Shown here one piece after another: positions 16,549-25,449 of a DNA stretch of 58,246 bases. Below the pieces are notes generated by a model that saw only the letters and a list, made by a program, of their open reading frames with translations, was not told where the DNA came from and searched no databases. The stretch is from a virus. The translations under genes were made by a program, and so were the position numbers. Position 1 is the stretch's first letter. Each line of letters opens with the position of its first letter. The DNA lies in IMG/VR virus record IMGVR_UViG_3300048586_000912, positions 1 through 58,246 of that record. One strand, 5' to 3'.

Positions 16549-17805
16549 TCAGTCGTAGATGGGCACGAGCGTGCCGAGGGCCAGGCCGGCACCGAAGGCC
16601 GGCGCGTCCTGGAACTCGACCTCGCGCAGGGTGCGGGTGGTGAAGCGCAGGTCGTCGCGATGGGATTTCGCCACCGTGATGGCCTCGGCGATGCGGTCCA
16701 TGGTGCCGAGGATGGGCAGCGCCGCCATGTCGTCGGCGAAGGCGCCGCCGGCAAAAGCGGAAAGCGGGGTGTCCTCGCCCGGCGCGCGGATGCGCAGTTC
16801 GGCATAGAAGGGCGGCAGGTCCACCACCGTGAAGTCGGCGAAGGCGCCGTCGTCCTGGCCCGCCACCGCGCGCGTGCGGGTGGGATCGAACAGGTGATAG
16901 CGGTCGAACAGGCGCAGCGACGCGTCCTTGTGGTCGGCGAAGCCGAAATCCGCGAAGGCGTCATCCGCATGGATCACGTCGAGGCCGGCGATGCCGCCGG
17001 TCGAGACGCGTTCCGGCACCACGGAGATGAGGTCCAGCGGCACGCCGTCGGCGACTACCACCGGCTGCGGCGAGAGCGGCACAAAGGAGCGGTCGGCGGC
17101 GATGGTCAGCAGGCGCGAGGTGATGCGCGCGGCGCTCGCGAAGGCCGCGTCCGCCGCTGCGTCGCCGGCAAAGGCGCCGCCATCGTCCTCGCCGGGGATC
17201 ACCACGCCGATGAGGTCGGCATTGATGGCGTCGGCCCCGGCCCATGTGACCGGCAGGAGGCTCACAGGCGTCACCGTGCCGCCGTCATGGATCTCGCCGC
17301 GCCGGCCATAGCGCTCATGGGCGGTCGAGACGGTGGCGAAGCCGTCGTCGGCGAAACCGTCGTCGGCATAGAGGTCGGCATCGGCGGTGCCGGGCTCGGA
17401 GCGCAGATAGATGCGCAGTTCCGGAAACAGCGCCACGAAGGCGGCCCGCTCCTCCGCCGTGCGATCGGGCGCCGCGAACGCGCCCACCGGCGGGATCACA
17501 TAGGACTGGATCTCACCATCCACCAGCGAGAGCGTCAGCTCGATCGCCCGCAGCGTGCCGAGGCTGGCGCAGATTTCCGGCGCGAGGCGGGCGGCGGCGC
17601 GCTTCTTGTGCTCGGGCCAGTCGCGCACCCACAATTTGAGCCCGCGCTCCCAGGCGAGGAAGGGCACGAATTCGGAGGGCGCATCGTCCGGGCGCTTCAC
17701 GGCGTCGATGGGCACGGGCACGTCGGACAGGCGCGCCACCGCCTGCGAGAGCGTCGCCTCGAGGCTGGTGGTGGAGCGCGGCGGCAGCAGGTGGGGCGCG
17801 TTCAT
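16549..17805 (-). CDS. Baseplate protein I (P2 gpI family) with long repetitive extension
   Basis: 418 residues, against about 180 for P2 gpI. The N-terminal 140 residues carry the family signature (LEATLSQAVARLSDVPVPI; PFLAWERGLKLWVRDWPEHKKR). The extra part contains repeated short motifs rich in Phe-Ala-Asp (YADDGFADDGFA, GGAFAGDAAADAAFA, DDAFADFGFADHKD, GAFADDM). Long gpI variants occur in other alphaproteobacterial phages. Adjacent to J, four-base overlap. Confidence 0.85.
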   Translation of the reverse strand: MNAPHLLPPRSTTSLEATLSQAVARLSDVPVPIDAVKRPDDAPSEFVPFLAWERGLKLWVRDWPEHKKRAAARLAPEICASLGTLRAIELTLSLVDGEIQSYVIPPVGAFAAPDRTAEERAAFVALFPELRIYLRSEPGTADADLYADDGFADDGFATVSTAHERYGRRGEIHDGGTVTPVSLLPVTWAGADAINADLIGVVIPGEDDGGAFAGDAAADAAFASAARITSRLLTIAADRSFVPLSPQPVVVADGVPLDLISVVPERVSTGGIAGLDVIHADDAFADFGFADHKDASLRLFDRYHLFDPTRTRAVAGQDDGAFADFTVVDLPPFYAELRIRAPGEDTPLSAFAGGAFADDMAALPILGTMDRIAEAITVAKSHRDDLRFTTRTLREVEFQDAPAFGAGLALGTLVPIYD

Positions 17806-18728
17806 GCCGGGATCGCCTGACCGGGCTGCACCATTTCGATCTCGATGGCGCTCACATGCACCGCGCCGAACGCGCCGGGATCGAGGTCGGCGGCGGGCTC
17901 CAGCACGGTGACCTTTTCCACGTCGCCCACCCGGGCGGCGGCGATGATCGCGTCGGTGCGCAGCACGCGGCCGATGGCGTGGATGGTGGACGCCAGCGCG
18001 GCGAGATTCGCGCGCGCCCTCGCTTCCACCGCGTCCGGGTCAGGCCCGCGTGGGATGTCGAGCCGCACCCGCATTGCCTGCGGCACGATGGTGGCGGAGC
18101 GCACGCGCACGTCGTCGGTGAGCGGGCGGCAGGTCTTCGGCGAGAGCGCCTCATAGACCGCGACGATGGCCGCGTTATCGGCCGTGCCGTCGCCGTCGCG
18201 GCCGAGCAGCACCACGTCCACCCGGCCCGGCGCCACGTTGAGCGCCGCGGCATCCTTGACCGAGGGGTCGGACGAGAGCGCCCAATATTCATAGGCGCCC
18301 TGCGCGCCGGCCGTGGACCAGGCATCAAGGGCGAGGTGGATGCGGCGGCGATAGGGCTCGTCCGCCTCCATGACGGCCGGCGCGGACGACGTGGCGGGGC
18401 TGAGCTCCAGGCGGGGCGTGAGCACGGCGGCGCCGAGATGGTCGAGGTCGGCGCCAGTGGCGAGCGCCAGCATGACGGCGCGGGCCTTGTCGTTGACGAG
18501 GCCGCGCAGCAGCGTCTCGCGCGTGGCCGCCACCTCCAGGATGATGACGATGGGGTCGGTCTCAAGCTCGAGGATGTCGAGCTCCGGCAGTTCCGGCCGC
18601 AAGGCGCGCAGCGCGTCCCAGCGCGCGCGCACGTCGGCCTTCATGTCGGCCAGCACCTGCTCGAAATCCAGCGCCTCGATGGCGTCCGGCGGCGGCAGGC
18701 GGGAGAGGTCGGCGGCGATGAAGCGCAT
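17802..18728 (-). CDS. Baseplate assembly protein J (P2 gpJ family)
   Basis: 308 residues. The segments ELDILELETDPIVIILEVAATRETLLRGLVNDKARAV and EPYRRRIHLALDAWSTAGAQGAYEYWA are the gpJ signature; VNVVLLGRDGDG-like VDVVLLGRDGDGTA follows. It forms the edge of the baseplate with I and W. Confidence 0.92.
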   Translation of the reverse strand: MRFIAADLSRLPPPDAIEALDFEQVLADMKADVRARWDALRALRPELPELDILELETDPIVIILEVAATRETLLRGLVNDKARAVMLALATGADLDHLGAAVLTPRLELSPATSSAPAVMEADEPYRRRIHLALDAWSTAGAQGAYEYWALSSDPSVKDAAALNVAPGRVDVVLLGRDGDGTADNAAIVAVYEALSPKTCRPLTDDVRVRSATIVPQAMRVRLDIPRGPDPDAVEARARANLAALASTIHAIGRVLRTDAIIAAARVGDVEKVTVLEPAADLDPGAFGAVHVSAIEIEMVQPGQAIPA

Positions 18729-19126
18729 CAGGACCCCGTGACGGTGATGGTGCCGGACGCCGCCTCGGCGGCGATGGTGCGCCGGCCGGCGGGCGTCGTG
18801 TCGCCCAGATGGCCGCGCGGCAGATAGACGGCGTCGATCTCGAAACGGCCGGTGCCTTCGCGCACCTCGTCGGCATTGCCGGCGAAGCGGATGCGGGCGA
18901 TGCGCAGGCGCGGCTCCCAGAGGTCCAGCGCCGTCCAGATGGCGGTGAAGAAGCGCAGCACGCTGCGCTCGACCGCCAGTTCGCCGAGCAGCGCCGGCAC
19001 GAAGGAGCCGAACCAGCGCCGGCCCATGCGCTCGCCGAAGCCGGTGAGCAGGATCTTCTCCACGCTCTGGAGCACATGGGCCCAGCCGGCGAGCAGCTTG
19101 CCGGTGCGTGCGTCAATCCCTGCCAT
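18728..19126 (-). CDS. Baseplate assembly protein W (gp25-like)
   Basis: 132 residues; AGIDARTGKLLAGWAHVLQSVEKILLT and GERMGRRWFGSFVPALLGE match the gpW/T4 gp25 family, whose conserved EPR-like motif appears here as WEPRLRIARI. The ATG at 19126 is preferred over upstream in-frame starts because GGGAG lies seven bases before it. That ribosome binding site abuts the 3' arm of a family H hairpin. Confidence 0.88.
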   Translation of the reverse strand: MAGIDARTGKLLAGWAHVLQSVEKILLTGFGERMGRRWFGSFVPALLGELAVERSVLRFFTAIWTALDLWEPRLRIARIRFAGNADEVREGTGRFEIDAVYLPRGHLGDTTPAGRRTIAAEAASGTITVTGS

Positions 19127-19134
19127 TTTCGTCT

Positions 19135-19181
19135 CCCGACGCGCCCGCGCGCCGCCGGCCAACCCGCGCGGGCGCGTCGGG
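19135..19181 (-). repeat. Family H hairpin, copy 3 (between gpV and gpW genes)
   Basis: A perfect 16-bp inverted repeat (19135-19150 with 19166-19181) around the consensus loop GGGTTGGCCGGCGGC on the minus strand. Arms are CCCGACGCGCCCGCGC and complement. The downstream arm runs into the GGGAG of the gpW start, so the hairpin may occlude that ribosome binding site. Confidence 0.9.
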
Positions 19182-19204
19182 GGCGGCTGCGCCGCGGGTG
19201 AAAA

Positions 19205-19738
19205 CTAGAAACCGTAGACGTTCTGTGCGGGCGTGAAGTCTTCCAGCAGCACGCGCTTGGCCGCGTCGGGCTTGCCGAGGCGGGTCTCGCCGTCCGTGCG
19301 CACGATGCCCTTCAGGCTGTGCGCGCCGGCTTCATAAGCGAGGGCATCGCCGGAGAAGGTGATGCGCGTGGCGCCGAAGCGGAACACGCGCTCGTCCGCC
19401 GAGGCCGACGGCGGCGGCAGATCGTCCGAGAAGCCGAACGGCAGGATCAGCGACTGGCCGAGCACGCCCGTGGGCGAGAAGAGGAGCACCTGCTGGCCCG
19501 CCTCCGGCACCGTCCAGTCCTGCGCGCTGGCGCCGGCGATGGCCGACCAGGGCCGCCAGGGCGAGAGGAAAACCTCGCCCGAGGCGTCGGAGAGCTTCAC
19601 CCGGGCGCGGTATTCGCCCGCTTTGACCTCGGAAACCGTGCCGGGCCGGAACATGTTGGCCTGGCGGTGCCGCAGCACGGCCACCTCGCCGCGCAGCAGG
19701 GCGATCTCCTGCGCCAAGGCGCGGACGATGTCCTCCAT
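19205..19738 (-). CDS. Baseplate assembly protein V (P2 gpV family)
   Basis: 177 residues, the tail spike/baseplate hub protein. MEDIVRALAQEIALLRGEVAVLRHRQANMFRPGTV leads to the OB-fold segment (YRARVKLSDASGEVFLSPWRPW) and GQQVLLFSPTGVLGQSLILPFGF, all gpV features. It opens the baseplate block V-W-J-I. Confidence 0.88.
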   Translation of the reverse strand: MEDIVRALAQEIALLRGEVAVLRHRQANMFRPGTVSEVKAGEYRARVKLSDASGEVFLSPWRPWSAIAGASAQDWTVPEAGQQVLLFSPTGVLGQSLILPFGFSDDLPPPSASADERVFRFGATRITFSGDALAYEAGAHSLKGIVRTDGETRLGKPDAAKRVLLEDFTPAQNVYGF

Positions 19739-19741
19739 GGC

Positions 19742-20512
19742 TCACTCCCGCGCGTCGTCGGGCGCCACCACGCCGCCCACGGCGATGCGGGTGAGCGTCA
19801 CCGGCGCGCCGGCCTCGTCGGCGGCGAGCGGCGAGAGGCCGAGCGCCTTGGCGCCGGCCGCATCGAGGAACATGCGGGCCTGCTCGCGGAAGGCGGCGCC
19901 GGGGCCGCTGCCGGCGAGGAAGGCGGACAGCATGCCGTGCACGGCGCCATATTCGCCGTCATCCTCGATCAGATCGAGGAAGCGCTCCAGCCAGTCGCAC
20001 GGCTCGCCGCGGACCGGATCGAGCAGCGTGTCGGCGGTCAAGAGGATCTGACGCGCCGCGAGGCGCTGGCCCGCCGCGCCGACGCCGCGGATGGAGGAAT
20101 AGTCCGAACCGGGCGAGTTGACGGCCTCGCCGCCGCACAGCGTGCGGAACAGGTCCGCCGCCGCGCTGTCGGGCCGCGCGAGGGCATCGAGCGTCTCGCG
20201 CTCGAACAGATCGAGCATCAGATCGAGGTCGGCGTCGGTCTCGGCAAAGCCGATGACGATTTCGTCGGTCTCCTCGTCCGGCCGCGGCTTGGCGGTGAGC
20301 GCCAGTTCCAGCACCAGGCTGGTCTGCTGCATCTGCGCGCCGCGCTTGCGCTCGGTGGCCTCGGTGGACACGGTGATGACCGGCGCGCGGTCGTGTTCCA
20401 CGAGGGCGTCGAGCTGCGAAAGCGCGCTGTCGCGCACGCGGTCCTGCGCCATGGTGGCATCGCGCAGGGCAATGACGGCGCAGATGCGCAGGGCCATGCG
20501 GGCGAGGCTCAT
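19742..20512 (-). CDS. Phage protein of unknown function, tail-completion position
   Basis: 256 residues beginning MSLARMALRICAVIALRDATM. A beta-rich first half (APVITVSTEATERKRGAQMQQTS) is followed by helical segments; no catalytic motif was seen. It lies between the head-tail connector-type gene and baseplate V, where tail terminator or completion proteins are usually encoded. The family is not recognised. Confidence 0.6.
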   Translation of the reverse strand: MSLARMALRICAVIALRDATMAQDRVRDSALSQLDALVEHDRAPVITVSTEATERKRGAQMQQTSLVLELALTAKPRPDEETDEIVIGFAETDADLDLMLDLFERETLDALARPDSAAADLFRTLCGGEAVNSPGSDYSSIRGVGAAGQRLAARQILLTADTLLDPVRGEPCDWLERFLDLIEDDGEYGAVHGMLSAFLAGSGPGAAFREQARMFLDAAGAKALGLSPLAADEAGAPVTLTRIAVGGVVAPDDARE

Positions 20513-20522
20513 GACCGGACGC

Positions 20523-20930
20523 TCACGGCAGTTCGCTCTCCAGGATCAGGATGAGGCGGGTCGGGTCGTCCCGGTCCACCCGCGCGATGGCGAAAACGGG
20601 CACGCCCGGGCGATCAAGCAGGCTCACGCGGTCGCCGCGGCGCACCTCCAGCGCACCGATGACGGCGCGGGTGAGCGACACCTGGCGGGCGACGGCGGCG
20701 GCAATGGTGCCGACGCGGTCTTCGCGGGCGGTGCCGCGGGCATCGAGCGGCCGCACCGTCTCCGGCGCCTCGCCGACGGGCGCGATGCCTTCCCAGGCGG
20801 CGCGGGCGGGGTCTTGAGACGGGCGGCCATTGGGGCTGCCCGCCATGGGCGTGATGCGCACGCGGTCGCCGAACGTGCCGTCGAACGCGGAATCGGCCGC
20901 GGCGAGCGCGGCCGCGAACGGCGAGGGCAT
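20523..20930 (-). CDS. Head-tail joining-type protein
   Basis: 135 residues, starting MPSPFAAALAAADSAFDGTFGDRVRITPMAG. SVNGRP-like SPNGRPSQDPARAAWEGI and the C-terminal beta segment (VRRGDRVSLLDRPGVPVFAIARVDRDDPTRLILILESELP) resemble phage head-tail adaptor or stopper proteins that follow the major capsid gene. Start codon abuts the capsid stop. The role is inferred from position and size. Confidence 0.6.
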   Translation of the reverse strand: MPSPFAAALAAADSAFDGTFGDRVRITPMAGSPNGRPSQDPARAAWEGIAPVGEAPETVRPLDARGTAREDRVGTIAAAVARQVSLTRAVIGALEVRRGDRVSLLDRPGVPVFAIARVDRDDPTRLILILESELP

Positions 20931-21967
20931 CAGCCCTCGACCGTGCCCTTGCGCAGCGCGGACGGCATGGTGCAGACGAACAACGGCCGGGCATAGGCCT
21001 CGACGTCCGCCCACATGTTGCGATCCTTGTCGCGCACGATCATGGAGTAGAACTCCTTGCCGACCGTGTTCACGAGGTCGAACGTCTCCAGCGGCGAGTT
21101 GGTCTGCTGGAAGATGCCGGCGCCGATGGGGAAGAAGCTCGCCTCGTCGGCGGCAACGCCCACCTCGCCGTCGTCCGAGCCGCGGTAATTGTGCCAGGTG
21201 ACGTTGCCATAGCGGAACGTCTCCCAGGCCCCGCCATGGCCCTCGCGCAGCTGGTTGGCCGCCTGCTGGTTCTCGTAGGTGCGGATGACCTCCGAGTGGT
21301 TGACGAACTCGTCCCAGAAGTCGTCGCCGACGACGGCGTGGATGGTGATGCCTGCGCCGGTGCCGCCCACGCCCTTGAGGTTCTTGACCATGGTGCGGCG
21401 CAGGTCGTTGCACTTCTTGCGGATGGCTCCGGTCTCGGGGTCGGCCGCGGTGAGGTCGAAGTTGATCGCCGCGGGAATGGCCTGGCCGAACTCGGACGCC
21501 CAGTCGTAGAGCACCGTGCCGTCGGCATCGAGCATCTTGGCCTGGCAGACGACGCCGAGCCGGTAGTGCTCATAGGTGAAGTCGGCGTCGGCCTTGAGGG
21601 CGGACTGGCGCTGGACGACCTCGGCTTCCACCTGGGAAAGCTCGGTCTCGCTGCCGAAGGCGCGGATGCCCTGCACCTCGGAAGCGTTGATGCGCCGGCC
21701 CTTAGCGAAGCGCACGGTCTTGTAGGAGCGCAGGCCGCGCCGGCCGCGCGGCGCGGCGGCCTCCGGAGCGGTGCCGGGCGCGGAGGTGTGGATCAGCGCC
21801 GGCGCGTTGGAGCGCTCCTCGATGAAAACGTCTTCGGTGCGCACGCCGGTCTTGGTGAAGATGCCGAGCTCGCCGAGATAATTGGGGGCGTAGTCCACCT
21901 TCTCGATGGCGCCGATCATGGACACCAGCGAGAAGGCGTCGTCGTTGAAGATGTCCATGCTGGCCAT
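20930..21967 (-). CDS. Major capsid protein (lambda gpE family)
   Basis: 345 residues, matching lambda gpE in length. MDIFNDDAFSLVSMIGAIEKVDYAPNYLGELGIF is the family N-terminus, with GVRTEDVFIEERSNAPALI and the conserved C-terminal GIFQQTNSPLETFDLVNTVGKEFYS. It builds the icosahedral head and follows the decoration protein as D-E do in lambda. Confidence 0.92.
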   Translation of the reverse strand: MASMDIFNDDAFSLVSMIGAIEKVDYAPNYLGELGIFTKTGVRTEDVFIEERSNAPALIHTSAPGTAPEAAAPRGRRGLRSYKTVRFAKGRRINASEVQGIRAFGSETELSQVEAEVVQRQSALKADADFTYEHYRLGVVCQAKMLDADGTVLYDWASEFGQAIPAAINFDLTAADPETGAIRKKCNDLRRTMVKNLKGVGGTGAGITIHAVVGDDFWDEFVNHSEVIRTYENQQAANQLREGHGGAWETFRYGNVTWHNYRGSDDGEVGVAADEASFFPIGAGIFQQTNSPLETFDLVNTVGKEFYSMIVRDKDRNMWADVEAYARPLFVCTMPSALRKGTVEG

Positions 21968-21980
21968 GGAAGGGTCTCCG

Positions 21981-22005
21981 AAAGAAAGAGCCGCCCGAAG
22001 GCGGC
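21981..22005 (-). terminator. UUCG-loop hairpin with T-rich tail before the capsid gene
   Basis: On the minus strand GCCGCC-TTCG-GGCGGC is followed by TCTTTCTTT. It lies between the decoration and capsid genes, so it may act as a weak attenuator that sets their relative expression rather than a full stop. Confidence 0.45.
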
Positions 22006-22030
22006 CGCGATGGTTGAGGGGAGAGCGCGA

Positions 22031-22699
22031 TCAGCGCGTGGTGATGCCGGCGTCGATGAGCTGGGCGATGGCGAGGGCCTTCTCCTCCGGCGTGATGCCG
22101 GCCTTGAAGGTGAGGTCACCCGCCCGCCAGGTGCAGTGGCGCACCAGCAGCAGAACCGCCGCGGTGCCGTCCGCCGGCGCCGCGGCCTTGTCGTAGGCGA
22201 CGGCGCGGGCCACCTGCGAGCCGTCGGTGGCGTCGGGGTCCCACGCGCGCCACTGGCCGAAATTGGCGGGCGCTGCGATGGCCACATGGACCTGCGCCTG
22301 CTCGCCCGGCAGGAAGTCCGTGGCGCCGTCGGCGATGGTGAACTTCACCGCGGCGTCGAAGGCGACGCCCACGGTGCCGCGGCCGACCACGATGCCGTCG
22401 GGATCCTCCACCACGAAGGTGCCCGCGTCGGCCGCGGGTTCGACGAACACCACGCGGTAGGTGCCGGCCTTCACGCCGGCGCCGTGCGCGGGATTGGCGA
22501 GGGTGAGGACGCCCTTGTTGGCGCCCGCCACGTCGGTCTTGGTGACGGTGACGGCGCCGCCGCCGGAGATGCGGCCGAGCACGCCGGCCACATCCACCTC
22601 CTCGCTCGCCGCAAGCACGCCGGCCTCGCGGGAATAGTAGTTCTCGGCCTCGTAAAGGAGGCCCTCGCCGGCGTGCCGGCCCTCGATCAGGTGAGCCAT
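22031..22699 (-). CDS. Head decoration protein (lambda gpD-like)
   Basis: 222 residues, longer than lambda gpD (about 110). The N-terminal half contains an inserted beta domain (KAGTYRVVFVEPAADAGTFVVEDPDG). The C-terminal half shows the gpD pattern (ILLVRHCTW-type LLLVRHCTWRAGDLTFKAG and KALAIAQLIDAGITTR). It should bind the capsid surface as trimers and stabilise the filled head. Confidence 0.82.
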   Translation of the reverse strand: MAHLIEGRHAGEGLLYEAENYYSREAGVLAASEEVDVAGVLGRISGGGAVTVTKTDVAGANKGVLTLANPAHGAGVKAGTYRVVFVEPAADAGTFVVEDPDGIVVGRGTVGVAFDAAVKFTIADGATDFLPGEQAQVHVAIAAPANFGQWRAWDPDATDGSQVARAVAYDKAAAPADGTAAVLLLVRHCTWRAGDLTFKAGITPEEKALAIAQLIDAGITTR

Positions 22700-22748
22700 G
22701 GTTCAGTACCTTGTTCCGGGCCTGCGGCCCGCCGATGGGTGAATAGGA

Positions 22749-23108
22749 TCAGCGACGCTTGAAGGCGGCGTTGAAGCGGTCGACGGCGCTGTCCAGCGTG
22801 CGCGGCTTGCCGTCTTCGCTCTTGGTCTCGCCCTTCGCATCGCCGCCGATGACGACCTTGGGGGCGCTCTCGCGCAGGGCGCCGAGGCCGTCCGCGGCGG
22901 GGGCGGACTTCTCGGCCTTGGCGAGAATCTTGACCGCCTCCTCGGCCGACATGTCGTGGGCGAGCGCGAGATGACGCGCGAGGCCCTCGCGGCCCGCGGC
23001 CTCAGGATGGTCGAGGATGGCCGAGATGCGCTCCCGCTCGTTCTTCGCGGGGGCATTGTCGTTGGCGGGCGCGGCGGGGGCCGTCCCGGTCTGGGTCTCG
23101 TTGGGCAT
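22749..23108 (-). CDS. Nested scaffold protein from an internal start
   Basis: An in-frame ATG at 23108 inside the protease gene is preceded by CGGAG at seven bases and would give a 119-residue protein beginning MPNETQTGTAPAAPANDNAP, identical to the protease C-terminus. Lambda makes its scaffold Nu3 in this way from gene C. The existence of the internal product is inferred from that precedent and the good ribosome binding site. Confidence 0.5.
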   Translation of the reverse strand: MPNETQTGTAPAAPANDNAPAKNERERISAILDHPEAAGREGLARHLALAHDMSAEEAVKILAKAEKSAPAADGLGALRESAPKVVIGGDAKGETKSEDGKPRTLDSAVDRFNAAFKRR

Positions 23109-23807
23109 GGGAGGCTCCGAAGTGGCGGCGGGCTGCGCCGGGGTCTTGCGCCGCGCGATGGCGGCGTTGAGCGGAACGCCCCATTCGCCCACCGGGCGCG
23201 GGGCCTTCAGCTTGCGGGCCGAAGCCACGAGGGGCTTGGGCGCATGGGCATAGAGGCGATAGTCGAAGGCGCTCGCCTTGGCGGCCTTCTCCTCGCCGGC
23301 GGCCGTGGCGAAGCCCTTCTCGACGGCCTCTGTGCCGTCCATCCAGGTCTCCGCGTCCATGAGGCCGGTGATTTCGGACAGATCGAGGCCGGTGCGGGCG
23401 GCATAGACGGCGGCGAGCTGGCCATCGAGCTTGCCGAGCAGGGCCGCCGACTTCTCGTGATCCTCCGCCGTGCCCCAGGTGATGGTGGAGGCGTCGTGGA
23501 TCATCATCAGCGCGCCGGTGCGCATGACGATGTCGTCGCCACCCATGGCGATGACGGAGGCGGCGGAGGCCGCGATGCCGTCGATCACCACCGTCACCTT
23601 CGAGGTGCGGGCGTGCAGCGCGTTGTAGATGGCGATGCCGTCCCAGGCGATGCCGCCGCCGGAATTGAGGCGGACGGTGATGTCGCCTTCCATCTCGGCG
23701 AGGGCCTGGAGCACTTCGGTGGCGGTGAAGCCGCCGTCGTCCCACCAGGAGCCGCCGACCGGGCCATAGAGCATCAGCTCGCCGTCGACGATGAGGTCAG
23801 AGGGCAT
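22749..23807 (-). CDS. ClpP-type head maturation protease
   Basis: 352 residues. Residues 1-185 are a ClpP-like serine protease: VRLNSGGGIAWDGIAIYNALH, the catalytic Ser in GIAASAASVIAMGG, His in MIHDAST, and AVEKGFAT after it. The remaining part is charged and low in complexity, typical of a fused scaffold. It removes scaffold during prohead maturation. ATG 23807 is chosen because GAGG lies nine bases upstream; a second ATG at 23816 abuts that GAGG. Confidence 0.9.
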   Translation of the reverse strand: MPSDLIVDGELMLYGPVGGSWWDDGGFTATEVLQALAEMEGDITVRLNSGGGIAWDGIAIYNALHARTSKVTVVIDGIAASAASVIAMGGDDIVMRTGALMMIHDASTITWGTAEDHEKSAALLGKLDGQLAAVYAARTGLDLSEITGLMDAETWMDGTEAVEKGFATAAGEEKAAKASAFDYRLYAHAPKPLVASARKLKAPRPVGEWGVPLNAAIARRKTPAQPAATSEPPMPNETQTGTAPAAPANDNAPAKNERERISAILDHPEAAGREGLARHLALAHDMSAEEAVKILAKAEKSAPAADGLGALRESAPKVVIGGDAKGETKSEDGKPRTLDSAVDRFNAAFKRR

Positions 23808-25449
23808 TGCGCGCATCCTCGTTCTGTTCGTCGGGCCCACCGTTGGGACCGGGCACCGCCGCGGGGTTGAGCAGCGCGCCCTCGGGCAGGCCGTAGGACG
23901 CCTCCAGCTCGCGCACGCGCTTCAATTCCCGCGCGCGCTGCTCGAGGTTCTCTTCCCAATCGAGCCCCTGCTCGGCGGCCTCGCGCTCCAGGGTCGAGAT
24001 GCCGAGGCGCACGCGCAGGTCCGCCGCCTGCGCCTCCTTGAGCGGGTCCACCCAGCCGCGGCCCGGCATGCGCCAGCGGGCGCGGGTCCAGGCGGCGCGG
24101 GCCTCCTCGAATGAGGGCGAGGTGCGCGGCAGGACGATGCGCCGGCGCGCCACCGCCTCCTCGAACCAGCGCACATAGATGGGCTGGACGAACTGGTGGG
24201 CGAAGTGGCCGGCGCGGGCGGTGAAGCCGCGCCACACCTCCAGCAGCGCGGCGCGGGCCGAGGAATAATTGACCTGGCCCCAATCGGCCGAAAGCTGCTC
24301 GTAGGTGATGCCGAGGGCCGAGGCGATGTTGCGCAGCGAGGCGCGGGTGAAGCTCTCGAACACCGAGTTCGGGTGGTGCGGGTTGGAGAGCTTGATCTCC
24401 TCGCCCGGCGCCAGGAAGTTGATGGCGGCGCCCGGCAGCGTCATGGGCGGCGCCTCGGCCCAATGCTTCTCGCGCGCCGCGCTCATGGCGTCGAGAATGT
24501 CCTCGGTCTTCGAGCCGCCGGCCATGGCTTCCGCCATGGCGTCGGGATCGTAGGGCGTGGTCACGAAGGCCGCGAGCACGGCATTGATGACCGCCGCCTG
24601 CAGCTCCGCCTCGTCGTAGCGGCCGAGCATGCGCAGCTTCTTAACCACGCTGGCGAGCGCCGGCACGCCGCGAATCTGGCCCGCGCGGGTGGGCTCGAAG
24701 GCGTGCACCACGAGGCGCCGGCCGCCCATGAAGCGCGGCACGCGCAAATGCTCGGCATCGCGCCAGGTGAAGGCTTCGCCGGGATGGGCGCGGCGGATGT
24801 GATAGGCGAGCGGCTCGGTGCTCGGACCAAGCTCGATGCCCTGGCGGAAACGGTCGGTCTCGGGCGCCGCCTGCGGCTGGGACAGCCGGTCGGGGTCCAC
24901 CACCTGGATCGCGGTCGCCCAGGGGCCGCCGCGCTCGTCGAAGGAGATGACGGCGAGCGCCTCGCCATCCATGGCGCGGTGCCGGTAGGCGAGCGCCAGC
25001 AGTCCGCCGAAGCCGTTGCGCATCTCCGTGTCGCACCAGCAATCGGGATCGGTGGCCCAATCCTCGAACTCCGCCTCGATCTGCGCGGCGATGTCGGTGG
25101 CGGCGGCGTCGTCGAGCCTGAGGCGGCGCCGGTTGAGCAGCGCATTGAGGCCCCAGCCGCCGCCGATGACGTTGTCCACCAGGCGATCGAGCCCGGCGGA
25201 GGCCCAGCCGTCATTGCGCGCCAGATCGTGGATGCGCGAGGTGAGCAGGTTGCGATCAGGCGAGAGCGCCGACTGCGCCGAGAAGGCGCGCGGCAGCCAG
25301 GACGCGAGGTCCTGGTGGGTGCGCGAGGCGCCCTGATAGCCGGCGTCCGCGCGGGGAATGGCACGCTCGCCCGCCCCGGGCGCGCCGGGTTGGCCTGCGG
25401 CGGCGCGCCCGGGGCGGAAAAGCTCAGCCAACGCGCTGCGCAGGCCCAT
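23797..25449 (-). CDS. Portal protein (lambda gpB family)
   Basis: 550 residues. GYQGASRTHQDLASWLPRAFSAQSAL, RIHDLARNDGWASAGLDRLVDNVIGGGW, and EDILDAMSAAREKHW followed by LPGAAINFLAPGEEIKLSNP are lambda-type portal features. It forms the ring through which DNA enters. The first 25 residues (RPGRAAAGQPGAPGAGERAI) are encoded by an in-frame family H hairpin just before the conserved region. Confidence 0.92.
   Translation of the reverse strand: MGLRSALAELFRPGRAAAGQPGAPGAGERAIPRADAGYQGASRTHQDLASWLPRAFSAQSALSPDRNLLTSRIHDLARNDGWASAGLDRLVDNVIGGGWGLNALLNRRRLRLDDAAATDIAAQIEAEFEDWATDPDCWCDTEMRNGFGGLLALAYRHRAMDGEALAVISFDERGGPWATAIQVVDPDRLSQPQAAPETDRFRQGIELGPSTEPLAYHIRRAHPGEAFTWRDAEHLRVPRFMGGRRLVVHAFEPTRAGQIRGVPALASVVKKLRMLGRYDEAELQAAVINAVLAAFVTTPYDPDAMAEAMAGGSKTEDILDAMSAAREKHWAEAPPMTLPGAAINFLAPGEEIKLSNPHHPNSVFESFTRASLRNIASALGITYEQLSADWGQVNYSSARAALLEVWRGFTARAGHFAHQFVQPIYVRWFEEAVARRRIVLPRTSPSFEEARAAWTRARWRMPGRGWVDPLKEAQAADLRVRLGISTLEREAAEQGLDWEENLEQRARELKRVRELEASYGLPEGALLNPAAVPGPNGGPDEQNEDARNAL
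25371..25417 (+). repeat. Family H hairpin, copy 4 (inside the portal gene)
   Basis: A 16-bp perfect inverted repeat (25371-25386 with 25402-25417) around loop GGGTTGGCCTGCGGC. It encodes about residues 11-26 of the portal protein on the opposite strand, ahead of the conserved domain. Confidence 0.88.

Noticed and set aside
13054-17820. Plus-strand open frame of more than 1500 codons opposite the tail genes
   Set aside because: It lies antisense to the well-recognised gpI, the DUF4815-like protein and the fibre. Its translation is dominated by His, Arg, Gly and Val without motifs, as expected for the complement of GC-rich coding DNA.
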